From the NCBI RefSeq assembly GCF_003056725.1, contig NZ_QBKZ01000016.1:272177-308464 (forward strand): 36,288 nucleotides of DNA, given 5' to 3'. The number at the start of each line of letters is the position of its first letter. Positions within the stretch are counted from its first letter, which is position 1. Below are positions 16,517 through 24,835 of this stretch, one piece after another. The DNA is from Mangrovicoccus ximenensis. Its GTDB lineage: Bacteria; Pseudomonadota; Alphaproteobacteria; Rhodobacterales; Rhodobacteraceae. The notes beneath the pieces were generated by a model. It saw only the letters and a program-made list of their open reading frames with translations. It was not told the DNA's origin and searched no databases. A program made the translations under genes and the position numbers.

Positions 16517-17344
16517 TCAGTCCCAGTTTTCCACCCAGTCCGGGTTGAAATGGCGTCCCCCGGGCGTGGCCAGGGCATGGAGCGCGGCCATGTCCGCGCC
16601 GGACAGCTCGAAATCGGTGACGGCGAAGTTCTGCGCCACGCGGCCGGGATTGGACGAGCGCGGAATGGCGATCACCCCCTGCTGCAGATGCCAGCGCAGC
16701 AGGACCTGTGCCGGGCTGCGCTCGATGCGCGCGGCGATCTCCGCCAGCACCGGATCGGAGAGCAGCGCGCCGCTGCCCAGGGGTGCATAGGCCTCGAAGG
16801 CGATGCCCAGATCGCGGCAGGCGGCGATCAGCGGCGACTGGTCGAGCTGCGGGTGGTATTCGCACTGGTTCACCGCCAGCGGCGCGGGGCAGGCGGCGGC
16901 CGCCTTCTTCAGCCGTTCGGGGCCGAAATTCGACACGCCGACATGCGCGGCCAGACCCATCTCCTGCGCCTTGGCCAGCGCCTCCATCGTGCCTTCGAGC
17001 GGGATCGCCGGGTTCGGCCAGTGCACCAGCAGCAGGTCCACCGGCCCCATGCCCAGAGTCTCGACGCTGCGCTCGGCCGAGCGGATCAGGTCGCCGGGGG
17101 CGAGCTCGGTCCACCAGACCTTGGTCGTCAGGAAGATATCGTCCCGCGCCGCCCCGGCCTTGCGCAGCGCGCGGCCCAGATCGGCCTCGTTCTCGTAGCG
17201 CGGCGCGGTGTCGAAATGGCGGCAGCCCGCCTCGAGCGCGGCGGCCACCGCGCCCTCCATCACCTCGCCATGGAGCTGCCAGGTGCCCAGCCCGATCTGC
17301 GGAATTTCGGCGCCATTGGCGCGGATCTCGGGAATGCCGGTCAT
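16517..17344 (-). CDS. Aldo/keto reductase
   Basis: NADPH-dependent aldo/keto reductase of 275 residues. Family signatures are all present: IPQIGLGTWQL at the N-terminus, GCRHFDTAPRYENEADLGRAL with catalytic Asp and Tyr, the catalytic lysine in LTTKVWW, LLLVHWPNP with the active-site histidine, AHVGVSNFG, VNQCEYHPQL, and the cofactor phosphate site VIAIPRSSNPGRVAQN. The substrate is unknown; 2,5-diketogluconate reductase-like enzymes are the closest pattern. Its ATG overlaps the TGA of the upstream FAD oxidoreductase (ATGA at 17341-17344), so the two belong to one operon. Intact. Confidence 0.92.
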   Translation of the reverse strand: MTGIPEIRANGAEIPQIGLGTWQLHGEVMEGAVAAALEAGCRHFDTAPRYENEADLGRALRKAGAARDDIFLTTKVWWTELAPGDLIRSAERSVETLGMGPVDLLLVHWPNPAIPLEGTMEALAKAQEMGLAAHVGVSNFGPERLKKAAAACPAPLAVNQCEYHPQLDQSPLIAACRDLGIAFEAYAPLGSGALLSDPVLAEIAARIERSPAQVLLRWHLQQGVIAIPRSSNPGRVAQNFAVTDFELSGADMAALHALATPGGRHFNPDWVENWD

Positions 17345-18495
17345 GTCCGTCCTTTCAGCAACTTGCGGTCCTGGGCCCTGTACCATGCGATGACGCCCGG
17401 CATGAACCAGGCTTTTCCGCCCAGGACCGGCACCAGCTTCGGCGGGCGGAAGCGGAACGGCGTTCCGCCTGCCGCATCGCCGAGCAGCGACAGTGCCGCC
17501 TTCTGCCCGGCCCACCGCGCCCAGACCACGCCCGAGCCGCAGAAGCCGGTGGCGTAGTGCCGTCCCTGATGGTCGAAGACCCGCGGCAGCATGTCCCGGT
17601 TCATCGCGACATGGCCCTGCCAGCTATGGGTCAGCCGCACGCCCTCGAGGTCTGGGAAGATCATCGCCATCTGCCGGGCGAGGTGGCGCGTCGGCCCGGC
17701 GGGTTCGCCCGCCAGCGTGGAGTCGCGCCCGCCGAAGAGCACGCGGGTGAAATCGGGCGAGGGCCGGTAGTAATAGCTGAGCTTGCGGCCGTCCGACATC
17801 ATCATCCGGGTCGGGAAGAGCCGCTCCATCACCTCCGGCGCCAGCGGCTCGGTGGCGATCATGCGCGAACGGACCGCCACCAGCCGCTGGCGCAGCCAGG
17901 GATCGCCCTTGTCGGTATAGCCGTTGGTGCAGACGATCACCTCGCGGGCACGGACCGTGCCGCGCGTGGTTTCCACCAGATGCCCCCCCGCCTGCGGCGA
18001 CATGCCGGTCACCGGCGTGCGGCCGTGGATCTGCGCCCCCGCGGCCAGAGCGACGCGCAGCATCCCCGCGGCGAGCTTTGCCGGATGCAGCCCGCCGATA
18101 TCCATCCGGATCTCGCCGCCGCAATAGAAATCCGTTCCGATATGGCTGCGGACCTCGTCCTTCGGCACCGGGAAGCTCTCGATGCCGAGCCGCTTGGCCA
18201 GCGCCTCTGCCGCGCGCGCCTTGGTTTCGTAGCTCTCCGGGGTCAGCGCGCCGGAGAACCGCCCGGTGAGCGCGAAGTCGCAATCGATCTGCTCGTCTTC
18301 GATGAAGCGCCACAGATCCTCGCGCGCCGCCTTGCCCTCGGCCTCGAAGGCCATCGCGCCGCTTTCGCCGAAGCGCGCCGTCAGCTCGCCGAGCGAGGGC
18401 CGCAGGTTGCCGCTGGTGATGCCGCCGTTGCGTGAGGAGGCGCCGAAGCCGGGATCGCGCGCCTCGAGCACCACCACCGATCGGGCGCGGGCGGC
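17341..18495 (-). pseudogene. FAD-dependent amine/D-amino acid oxidase (DadA/PuuB type), N-terminally truncated
   Basis: About 385 codons of a DAO-fold flavoenzyme of the DadA or gamma-glutamylputrescine oxidase type. It starts at VVVLEARDPGFGASSRNGG, the region just after the missing GxGxxG FAD-binding motif. Later come GGEIRMDIGGLHPAKLAAGM, REVIVCTNGYTD, YYYRPSPDFTRVLFGGRDS, SWQGHVAMNRDMLPRVF, and the C-terminal flavin site YATGFCGSGVVWARWAGQKAA. The first about 40 residues are replaced, in frame, by an unrelated ATPase/TPR protein, leaving one very long open frame. The enzyme as drawn lacks its dinucleotide-binding turn. Coupled to the aldo/keto reductase by ATGA. Confidence 0.82.
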
Positions 18496-20575
18496 TGCCC
18501 CCTCGCCTGCCTCGACCATGTCGCAGGCAATCCGCAGCGCGATGGTCGCAGCCTCCATCCGCCGGGCCATGGCGAGGGCCTCGGCCCGTTTCGCGGCGGC
18601 CGGTCCGCGGTGTCCCCGCGCTTCGTCCAGGGCAGCGCCGAGACGGGCGGTCTCGGCCGCGCACCAGATCTCGTTGGTGCGGCTTTCCTCCTGGCGCGCT
18701 TCCTCGATCAGCCGCGCCGCCTCGTCCAGTTCGCCCGCCCGCAGGCTGACCCAGGCCGCCAGCCCGGCCGAGAGCGATCCGTAATTCGACGGGTTGTAGA
18801 CCCGGAAGGCGGCCAGCGCCTCGCGCAGCTGTTCCGCCTCTGCCGGAGACGGCGGCCGATCGCGGCCGATCAGCCGGGCGGAATTGCCGAAGAAAATTCC
18901 CGCACCGCGCGCCACCTTGATGTCGTAGCGCTCGGCTGCCTCCAGCGCGGCATCGGCTCCGGCCAGCAGCTCGCCGTCATCGACCGCCATCGCCGCCAGC
19001 ATCGACTGGAAGGCGAGCGCCATGCCCAGCGAGTGGCCGTGATTGATCCGTTCGGCATGGCTGACGGCAAAGGTGCTGCTTTCGCGGCCGCGCAGGAGAT
19101 CGCCGCGCAGCCAGCGGGTGAAGGACAGGAAGACGGCGCAGATCTCGGCATTGTCGTAGCCATGGGTGAAGGCGAAGTTCAGGTCCCTCTCCATGTCATA
19201 GGCCGCGAAGGCGGCCGAGAGCTCGCGCTCGGCATCGGCAAAGCGCCCGGTATGAAGGGCCGTGCTGCCGAGGCCGCGCCGTCCGATCATCGCATAGGTG
19301 CGGTTGCCGCGCGCCTCGGCGGTTTCGGCAAGGGTCTGTGCCCAGGTCCGGGCGCCGGCGTAATCCGCCGCGACCAGCGCGTTCGAATAGATTCCGTTCA
19401 GCGCCAGCAGCTCGGACTCGCCGTCGCCCAGATCGCGCGCCAGCGCCAGCATCTCGCGCGACAGCCGCCCGACTTCGGGATCGCCGATGCTGAAACGGCC
19501 GCGCTTGACCACCGCAAGGCCCGAGGCGGTGCGCAGCCGCAGGCGCTTGGCCGCCTCATCTTCGGGAAGGTCCTTCAGCGCCTCGCGGGCCTGCTCGAAA
19601 TAATGGTTGGCCTCGACAAGGGCCGAACCCGACAGGAACTGCTCGGCCGCGGCCAGCGCGAGCGGCGCGGCTTCGGCCATCATGCCGGCCGCGAGCGCGT
19701 GGGTCGCCAGCATGTCGGGACGACGCTCGGCCATGTCCGCGGACAGCGCCCGCAGGATGTCGAGCGCCGCGCCGTGCAGCGCCCGCCGCTGGGCGCCGAC
19801 GAGGCGTTCATAGACCACGTCGCGGTAGAGATGGTGATGGAAGCGGAAGCTGCCCCCTGCCCCCTCCTCGGCCACCAGCCCCGCCGAAAGCAGCTCGGCC
19901 AGCCCGTCTTCCAGCTCGGCGGCCGAGACTCCCGCCACGCCCGCCAGCATTTCGTGGTCGGCCGGCATGTCGTAGACCGCGAGCGCGGCCGCCACCGGGC
20001 GCCCTGCGGAAAGCTGGTCGAGCCGCTCGCCGACGCTTTCGTAGATGGTGCGCGGCACCGCCACGTCATGGACGATTGACCCCACCCGGTCGCCAGCCAC
20101 CGAACGCGCCAGGCTTTCGAGCATCAGCGGATTGCCCTCGCCCAGCGTGAGCAGTCTATGCTGCACCGCAGCGGGAAGCTGGTTGTCCCCGAGGGCGCGC
20201 TCGAACAGCGCCTTGGCAGCCGCGGCACCGAGGCCGCCGAGCGCAAGGCGTTCCGCTTCTTCGCGGCCCTGCCAGAGCGGTTCGGCCCGGTTCCGCGAGG
20301 TTGCCAGCAGCATGACCGGACGGCCCGAGGCGCGCAGCGCCGCCTCCTCGAGGAGATCACGGGTGGTCGCGTCGCACCAATGCGCATCCTCGAGCACCAG
20401 CAGGACGGGCCGGCCGTCGCGGCTGGAAACCAGCCATTCGGCAAGCAACGAGATCAGCCCCGCGCGTTGCGCCCGCGTCTTCGGCCCCGGGCTGCGCGCC
20501 CGCGGGGCCAGGCCGATCAATTCCGCGACCAGCGCGACCTCTTCGGCGGTCCGACCCTGCATCGCATGGGCCAGT
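18496..20575 (-). pseudogene. ATPase/TPR regulator (adenylate-cyclase-associated or LuxR-type large ATPase), fragment
   Basis: About 690 codons on the minus strand with neither native start nor end. The N-terminal part is a STAND/AAA_16-like ATPase: Walker B VLLVLEDAHWCDATTRDLLEE and LLATSRNRAEPLW; the Walker A loop is upstream of the break and missing. Next is a winged-helix-like part (VAAALAVYDMPADHEMLAGVAG, FRFHHHLYRDVVYERL). Then come helical repeats resembling TPRs (EANHYFEQAREALKDLP, ARDLGDGESELLALNGIYSNA, LHTGRFADAERELSAAF). Such modules belong to class III adenylate cyclases or LAL-type regulators; the cyclase or DNA-binding domain is not present. It fuses in frame at about 18495 with the FAD oxidase. 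Confidence 0.65.
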
Positions 20576-20589
20576 GCATCGCGCCCGCG

Positions 20590-20940
20590 GCCGGCGTGGT
20601 GATCTGGGGCGCGATCCGCGACGCGGCGGGCATCGCCGCGCAGCAGACCCCGGTCTTCGCCTCCGGCGTGTCGCATCGCGGCCCCTACAAGGACGGGCCC
20701 GGCGAGATCGGCTTTCCGGTTTCGCTCGGCAACATGATCGTGCATCCCGGCGACCTGGTCGTCGGCGACGAGGACGGGGTGATCGCCCTGCCCGCCGCCG
20801 GGGCCGCCGCGATCCTCGGGCGCGCGCAGAAGAAGCATGCCGCCGAAGAGCGCCAGCTCGAGACCACGCTGAAGGGCGCCTATGACGGCGCCTGGATCGA
20901 CGACACCCTGGGAAAGCTCGGCTGCGAGTTCCTGGACTGA
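20590..20940 (+). pseudogene. RraA-like 4-hydroxy-4-methyl-2-oxoglutarate/oxaloacetate aldolase, C-terminal fragment
   Basis: About 117 codons of an RraA-fold class II aldolase/decarboxylase. The family core is plain: AIRDAAGIAAQQTPVFASGVSHRGPYKDGPGEIGFPVSLGNMIVHPGDLVVGDEDGVIALP (spanning 20617-20796). It holds the substrate-binding arginine-aspartate of GAIRD and the metal-binding GDEDGV aspartates. About the first 100 residues are lost at the join with the ATPase/TPR fragment near 20590. It ends 55 bases before the second tctC, and such aldolases often sit beside tct genes in dicarboxylate or aromatic catabolism, so the pairing is probably native. Confidence 0.75.
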
Positions 20941-20945
20941 CCAAT

Positions 20946-20967
20946 CCGGCACCCGGACGGGTGCCGG
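20946..20967 (+). terminator. Hairpin between the aldolase fragment and tctC copy 2
   Basis: CCGGCACCC, loop GGAC, GGGTGCCGG: a perfect 9 bp stem with a tetraloop starting 5 bases after the aldolase stop. No U-run. Either a terminator or an intercistronic stabiliser before tctC. Confidence 0.5.
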
Positions 20968-20995
20968 CCCATCCATGCCGAACGGGAGGAGACCC

Positions 20996-21958
20996 ATGAC
21001 CCTTTTCGCAAACATCACCAAGGCCGCGCTGATGGCGTCGGCCGTGCTGGCAGGCGCCGCGGCGCAGGCCCAGGACTTCCCCAGCCGGGGCATCGAATTC
21101 GTCGCCGGCTACGGCCCGGGCGGTGGCCATGACACGATGCTGCGGATGATGGCGCGGATCATCCAGGACGAGAAGCTGGTCGATGCCGCGATCAACGTGG
21201 TGAACAAGCCCGGCGGCGCCGGCGCGACTTCGCTGGGCTACCTGAACTCGCATGCCGGGGACGGGCATTACCTGATGGCGGCGACCTCGTCCTTCATCAC
21301 CACGCCGCTGGCGACCGATGTCGGGCTGAGCTACGAGGACTTCACCCCGATCGCGCGGCTCGGCATCGACCCGACGGTCCTGGTGGTCAATGCCCGCTCG
21401 CCGATCGAGAGCCTCGACGACATCATCGCCTCGGAGCGGGTGCTGAACGTCGCCGGCGGCGGCCGCGGCCAGATCGAGCACATCGCGACGCTGATGGTCG
21501 GCGACGCTCTCGGCAAGGAGCTGAACTTCATCCCCTTCCAGGGCGACGGCGAGGTCGCCACCGCGATCCTGTCGAACCAGGTCGATTTCGCGATGATCAA
21601 TCCCGGCGCGGTGTCGGAATTCATCGAGAGCGGCCGGGTCCGGGCGATCGCCATCTCGACCGAGGAGCGCACCGAGTCCTTCCCCGACCTGCCGACCTTC
21701 CGCGAGCAGGGCCATGACGTGGTCGCGGCGGTGTTCCGCGGCGTGGTCGCGGCCAAGGACATCCCGGAGGACGCCAAGGCCTATCTGGAGGACATGGTGC
21801 AGAAGGTGCAGGCGACCGAGGCCTGGCAGACCACCTATCTGGAACCGAACGGCGTGATCCCGGGCTACCTCGATGCCGAGGCCTTCGGCGCCTATCTCGA
21901 GGAGACCAACGGGCTCTACACCCAGATGCTCGACCGTCTGGGCCTGCTCGGCGGGTGA
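20996..21958 (+). CDS. tctC: Tripartite tricarboxylate transporter substrate-binding protein (TctC family), copy 2
   Basis: Periplasmic binding protein of 320 residues. The signal ends near AGAAAQAQDFPSRG (residues about 19-32). The family core is present (FVAGYGPGGGHDTMLRMMARI, VVNKPGGAGATSLGYLNS, GRGQIEHIATLMVGDALG, LPTFREQGHDVV). The start ATG at 20996 is preceded by GGGAGGAG. It is only distantly similar to copy 1, so the two bind different ligands. Ten bases after its stop a tctB gene begins, with no hairpin in between, unlike the other transporter operons here. Intact itself, but its membrane partners are broken or absent. Confidence 0.9.
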   Translation: MTLFANITKAALMASAVLAGAAAQAQDFPSRGIEFVAGYGPGGGHDTMLRMMARIIQDEKLVDAAINVVNKPGGAGATSLGYLNSHAGDGHYLMAATSSFITTPLATDVGLSYEDFTPIARLGIDPTVLVVNARSPIESLDDIIASERVLNVAGGGRGQIEHIATLMVGDALGKELNFIPFQGDGEVATAILSNQVDFAMINPGAVSEFIESGRVRAIAISTEERTESFPDLPTFREQGHDVVAAVFRGVVAAKDIPEDAKAYLEDMVQKVQATEAWQTTYLEPNGVIPGYLDAEAFGAYLEETNGLYTQMLDRLGLLGG

Positions 21959-21967
21959 GCGCGCCAG

Positions 21968-22205
21968 ATGAAACGCGTTGACCTCGTCTTCCTCTTCCTG
22001 CTGGCGGCCTTTGCCGCCAGCCTTTCGATCGGCGCGGCGGGAATGAAGTATTCGGACCAGTACTCCTTTGGTCCGGGCTTCGTTCCGCTCAATGTCGGCC
22101 TGCTGCTGATCGCCTGCTGCGCCCTGCAGGCGCTGCGCGCGGCGAAGCGCAAGGCGCCCGAGGCCGGCCATGGCGAGGCGCCCGACCTGCGCGGCCTGTT
22201 CCTGC
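21968..22205 (+). pseudogene. tctB: TctB-family small membrane subunit, truncated copy 2
   Basis: The first about 79 codons of a TctB-type protein: a first helix LVFLFLLAAFAASLSIGAAG, then YSFGPGFVPLNVGLLLIACCALQALRAAK, which matches the FGPGFxP turn and second helix of the family. After APDLRGLF (about 22205) the frame enters the antisense of a quinone oxidoreductase. The last two helices and the large TctA subunit are missing. It breaks at nearly the same point as copy 1 (78 versus 79 codons). Confidence 0.7.
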
Positions 22206-22225
22206 GGCCCCGGCCCCGGACGGGG

Positions 22226-22775
22226 TCAGCCCGCGACCTGCAGCACGATCTTGCCGATATGCGTGCTGCCCTCCATGCGGGCATGGGCTTGGGCAGCGGC
22301 CTCCAGCGGGAAATCGCTGTCCATCACCGGCGCGATCCGCCCGGCCGACAGCAGCGGCCAGACCTCGGCGCGCAGCGCTTCGGCGATCCGCGCCTTGGCC
22401 AGATCGGATTGCGGCCGCAGGGTCGAGCCGGTGACGGTCAGGCGCCGCGCCATGATCTGGGCGAAGTTCAGCTCGGCCTTGGGACCTTCGAGGAAGGCGA
22501 TCATCACCAGGCGGCCGTCATCGGCCAGCGCGCGGATGTTGCGCGGAATGTAGCTGCCGCCGACCATGTCGAGGATCAGGTCGGCGCCGCCCTCGGCCTT
22601 CATCACCTCGACGAAATCCTCGTCGCGGTAGTTGATCGCGCGCTCGGCGCCGAGCTCCAGGCAGGCGGCGCATTTCGCCTCGGACCCGGCCGTCGCGAAG
22701 ACCCGCGCGCCGCGGGCCGAGGCCAGCTGGATCGCCGTCGTGCCGATCCCGGAGCTGCCGCCATGGATCAGGTGC
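22226..22775 (-). pseudogene. Zinc-type alcohol dehydrogenase/NAD(P)H quinone oxidoreductase, C-terminal part
   Basis: About 183 codons of the MDR-superfamily quinone oxidoreductase. The piece starts inside the Rossmann fold with LIHGGSSGIGTTAIQLASARGARVFA, whose G-x-S-x-I-G turn binds NADPH. It continues with CLELGAERAINYRDEDFVEVM, GADLILDMVGGSYIPRNIRAL, GRLVMIAFLEGPKAELNFAQI, RIAPVMDSDFPLEAAAQAHARM, and ends normally with IGKIVLQVAG. The N-terminal catalytic (GroES-like) domain is absent because an IS fragment is joined at about 22775. The 3' end is complete, with a short CCCC/GGGG hairpin at its stop. Confidence 0.8.
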
Positions 22776-22779
22776 GCCA

Positions 22780-23090
22780 TTCCCGCAAGAGATGGTTCAT
22801 CGAATGCCTGTTCGCTGACAGCAGGACGAAGGGGCTGAATCTCGAGGACACGCGCCTGACGAACACGCGCAAGTTGAGCCTCCTGATTGCCATCACCGCG
22901 GTCGCCATCGCCTTGGCGTGCCGGGCCGCCATTGATCGCCTCGGCCACAAATACCCCGCGCGCAAGAAGCATGGCCATTTCGGGCGATCATGGTTCAGGA
23001 CGGGATTTGACGGACTCCGTCACCGCTTGAGATCAGGTCTCGGCGACCCGATCGTGAGGCAGAAAATCGTCGTGCCGAGGCGTTTGAGAC
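22780..23090 (+). mobile_element. IS4-type transposase remnant (C-terminal end)
   Basis: About 100 codons (read in the frame of 22781) resembling the end of IS4-family transposases: RKRWFIECLFADSRTKGLNLEDTRL (22785-22859), then LLIAITAVAIALACRAAIDRLG and SWFRTGFDGLRHRLRS. The R-x3-E spacing in RWFIE matches the catalytic glutamate region of the DDE Y-R-E-K signature; the Tyr is lost at the join and the Lys position is Arg. The local composition is less GC-rich than the flanks. The left end of the element and most of the transposase are missing, and I could not find terminal inverted repeats. It cannot transpose on its own. Confidence 0.65.
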
Positions 23091-23093
23091 TGG

Positions 23094-24146
23094 GAGGAGG
23101 CGGCGGCCGAGGCGGCGCGGCGCGATGCGGAAGCCGCGGAACAGCGCAAGCGCGACGAGATGCGGGCAGAGGCCGAGGCGCTCCAGCGCCAGCAGCGCGA
23201 GGAACAGGACCAGGTCGTGCGCGCACTCGCCGACGGGCTCGAAAGCCTGGCCTCCGGCGATCTGCTGGCGCGGATCGACACCCGCTTCCCCGAGGCCTAC
23301 GAAGAGCTGCGCGGCAATTTCAACACCACCCTGGTCAAGCTCGCGGAGCTGGTCGTCCAGATCTCCGGCCGGATCGACGAGATCAACGGAAACAGCACCG
23401 AGATTTCCTCCGCGGCCGACGACCTGTCGCGCCGCACCGAGCAATCCGCCGCGACGCTGCAGGAAACTTCTGCCGCGCTGAACCAGCTGACGGCAGCGGT
23501 CGAGACAGCCGCAGACCGGGCAAGCCGCGCAGACGGCCTGTCCCGCGCCGCCAATTCCAAGGCGGAAGAAAGCGGCGCGGTCGTGCAGCAAGCCGTCGCC
23601 GCGATGTCGGAAATCGACGAGTCCTCGCGCAAGATCTCCAAGATCATCGACGTGATCGACGACATCGCCTTCCAGACCAACCTGCTGGCGCTCAATGCCG
23701 GCGTGGAAGCCGCGCGGGCGGGCGAGGCGGGCCGCGGCTTCGCGGTCGTCGCCTCCGAAGTGCGCGGGCTGGCACAGCGCTCGTCCGAAGCCGCACGCGA
23801 GATCAACGACTTGATCTCCGGATCGACCGAGCAGATCCAGCGGGGCGTCAAGCTCGTCGACCACAGCGGCGTGGCGCTGCGCGAGATCATCGCTGCAGTC
23901 GCCGAGATCGCCAGCAATGTGGCCGAGATCTCCTCCTCTGCCCAGGAGCAGGCGCTCGGCATCAAGGAGATCAACGCGGCCACGGTCCAATTGGAAACCG
24001 GCATGCAGCAGAACGCCGCCATGACCGAGGAGACCACCGCAGCGAGCTTCGCCCTCAGCAAGGCTGCCGACGAGTTGAAGAAGGTTGCCGGACAGTTCCG
24101 CACCGACAGCCAGAACCAGCCCGGCCGCATCGGGCACGCCGCGTGA
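23094..24146 (+). pseudogene. Methyl-accepting chemotaxis protein, cytoplasmic part only
   Basis: About 350 codons of a chemoreceptor. The first part is a charged coiled coil ([21 protein letters not shown]), followed by a HAMP-like segment ([21 protein letters not shown]). The signalling domain carries the highly conserved hairpin tip [43 protein letters not shown] (23653-23787), flanked by methylation helices. The periplasmic sensor, transmembrane helices and signal are missing; the IS fragment abuts the coiled coil at about 23093. An in-frame ATG at 23160 could start a soluble 328-residue protein. The stop is native. No che genes are nearby. Confidence 0.82.
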
Positions 24147-24190
24147 CCGTGCGCGGCGGCACGGCCCGCCACCGGCAGCCCGGAGCGGCA

Positions 24191-24835
24191 TCAGGCGATC
24201 GCCGAGAGCAGCGTCAGCACCCGGGTCACCCCGTCGGGCGCCGGCACCGGCAGGCCGAGCCCGGTGGTCAGCCCGGCGCGCCCGGCGCTTTCCGAGCGGA
24301 TGAAGGCATAGCCCGCGCCGAGATCGCGCATCAGGATCGGCGTCTTCGCCGACCAGACACCGCCCGGCAGGCCCTGGCCCTTCGGGAAATGGGTGTGCTG
24401 CGACACCCATTCGAAATGCTTCGCCGCGCCGAAATAGCCGTCGTCGAGCATCAGCACGTCGTTCTGCTCGGTCCAGACCTCGATGGCGCCGGTGCGGCTC
24501 TCGTCATCGCCGCAGAGCACCACGAGAACCGCCTTCAGCAGGTCGTCCGCGAAGACCGGGATGGCGACCGCGGCGGTCAGCCCGGCCTCCTTCGCGGCCT
24601 CGGTGCGCTTGAAATAGGAGCCGTCGAATTCCTTCAGGACGACCGGCTTGCCTTCGGCCCAGGCCTTGCCCGGCAGGCCTTCGCCCTTGCCGAAGCGCTC
24701 GCGCCGCGAGGCGTCGCCGAAGGCCTCGAGCGCGCCGTAATGGCCGTCCTTGTGGACCAGCATGCCGCCTTCGGGCACCCAGATTTCGGTGACCTGGATG
24801 AAAGTTTCGGTGACCGGGGTCATGACGTCGGACAT
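24191..24835 (-). pseudogene. GAF-type repeat protein of the nitrate cluster, N-terminal two thirds
   Basis: A 214-residue frame starting one base into the stop of the transporter ATPase gene (TGATG overlap). It holds two similar GAF-like repeats. Repeat 1 includes FGKGEGLPGKAWAEGKPVVLKEF and AGLTAAVAIPVFADDLLKAVLVVL, then DESRTGAIEVWTEQ. Repeat 2 has FPKGQGLPGGVWSAKTPILMRDL and AGLTTGLGLPVP, then stops at VLTLLSAIA, before the part equivalent to GAIEVW. The stop is therefore probably created by a join near 24195. The apparent continuation is at 7358-7550 on the other strand. GAF folds bind small ligands; here it may sense a nitrogen compound or modulate the transporter (inference). Confidence 0.7.

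Noticed and set aside
20576..21093. The first about 170 codons of the very long minus-strand frame that continues into the ATPase/TPR fragment
   Set aside because: This part is antisense to the RraA-like fragment and the start of tctC copy 2. It has no family similarity, so it is not the native N-terminus of the ATPase.
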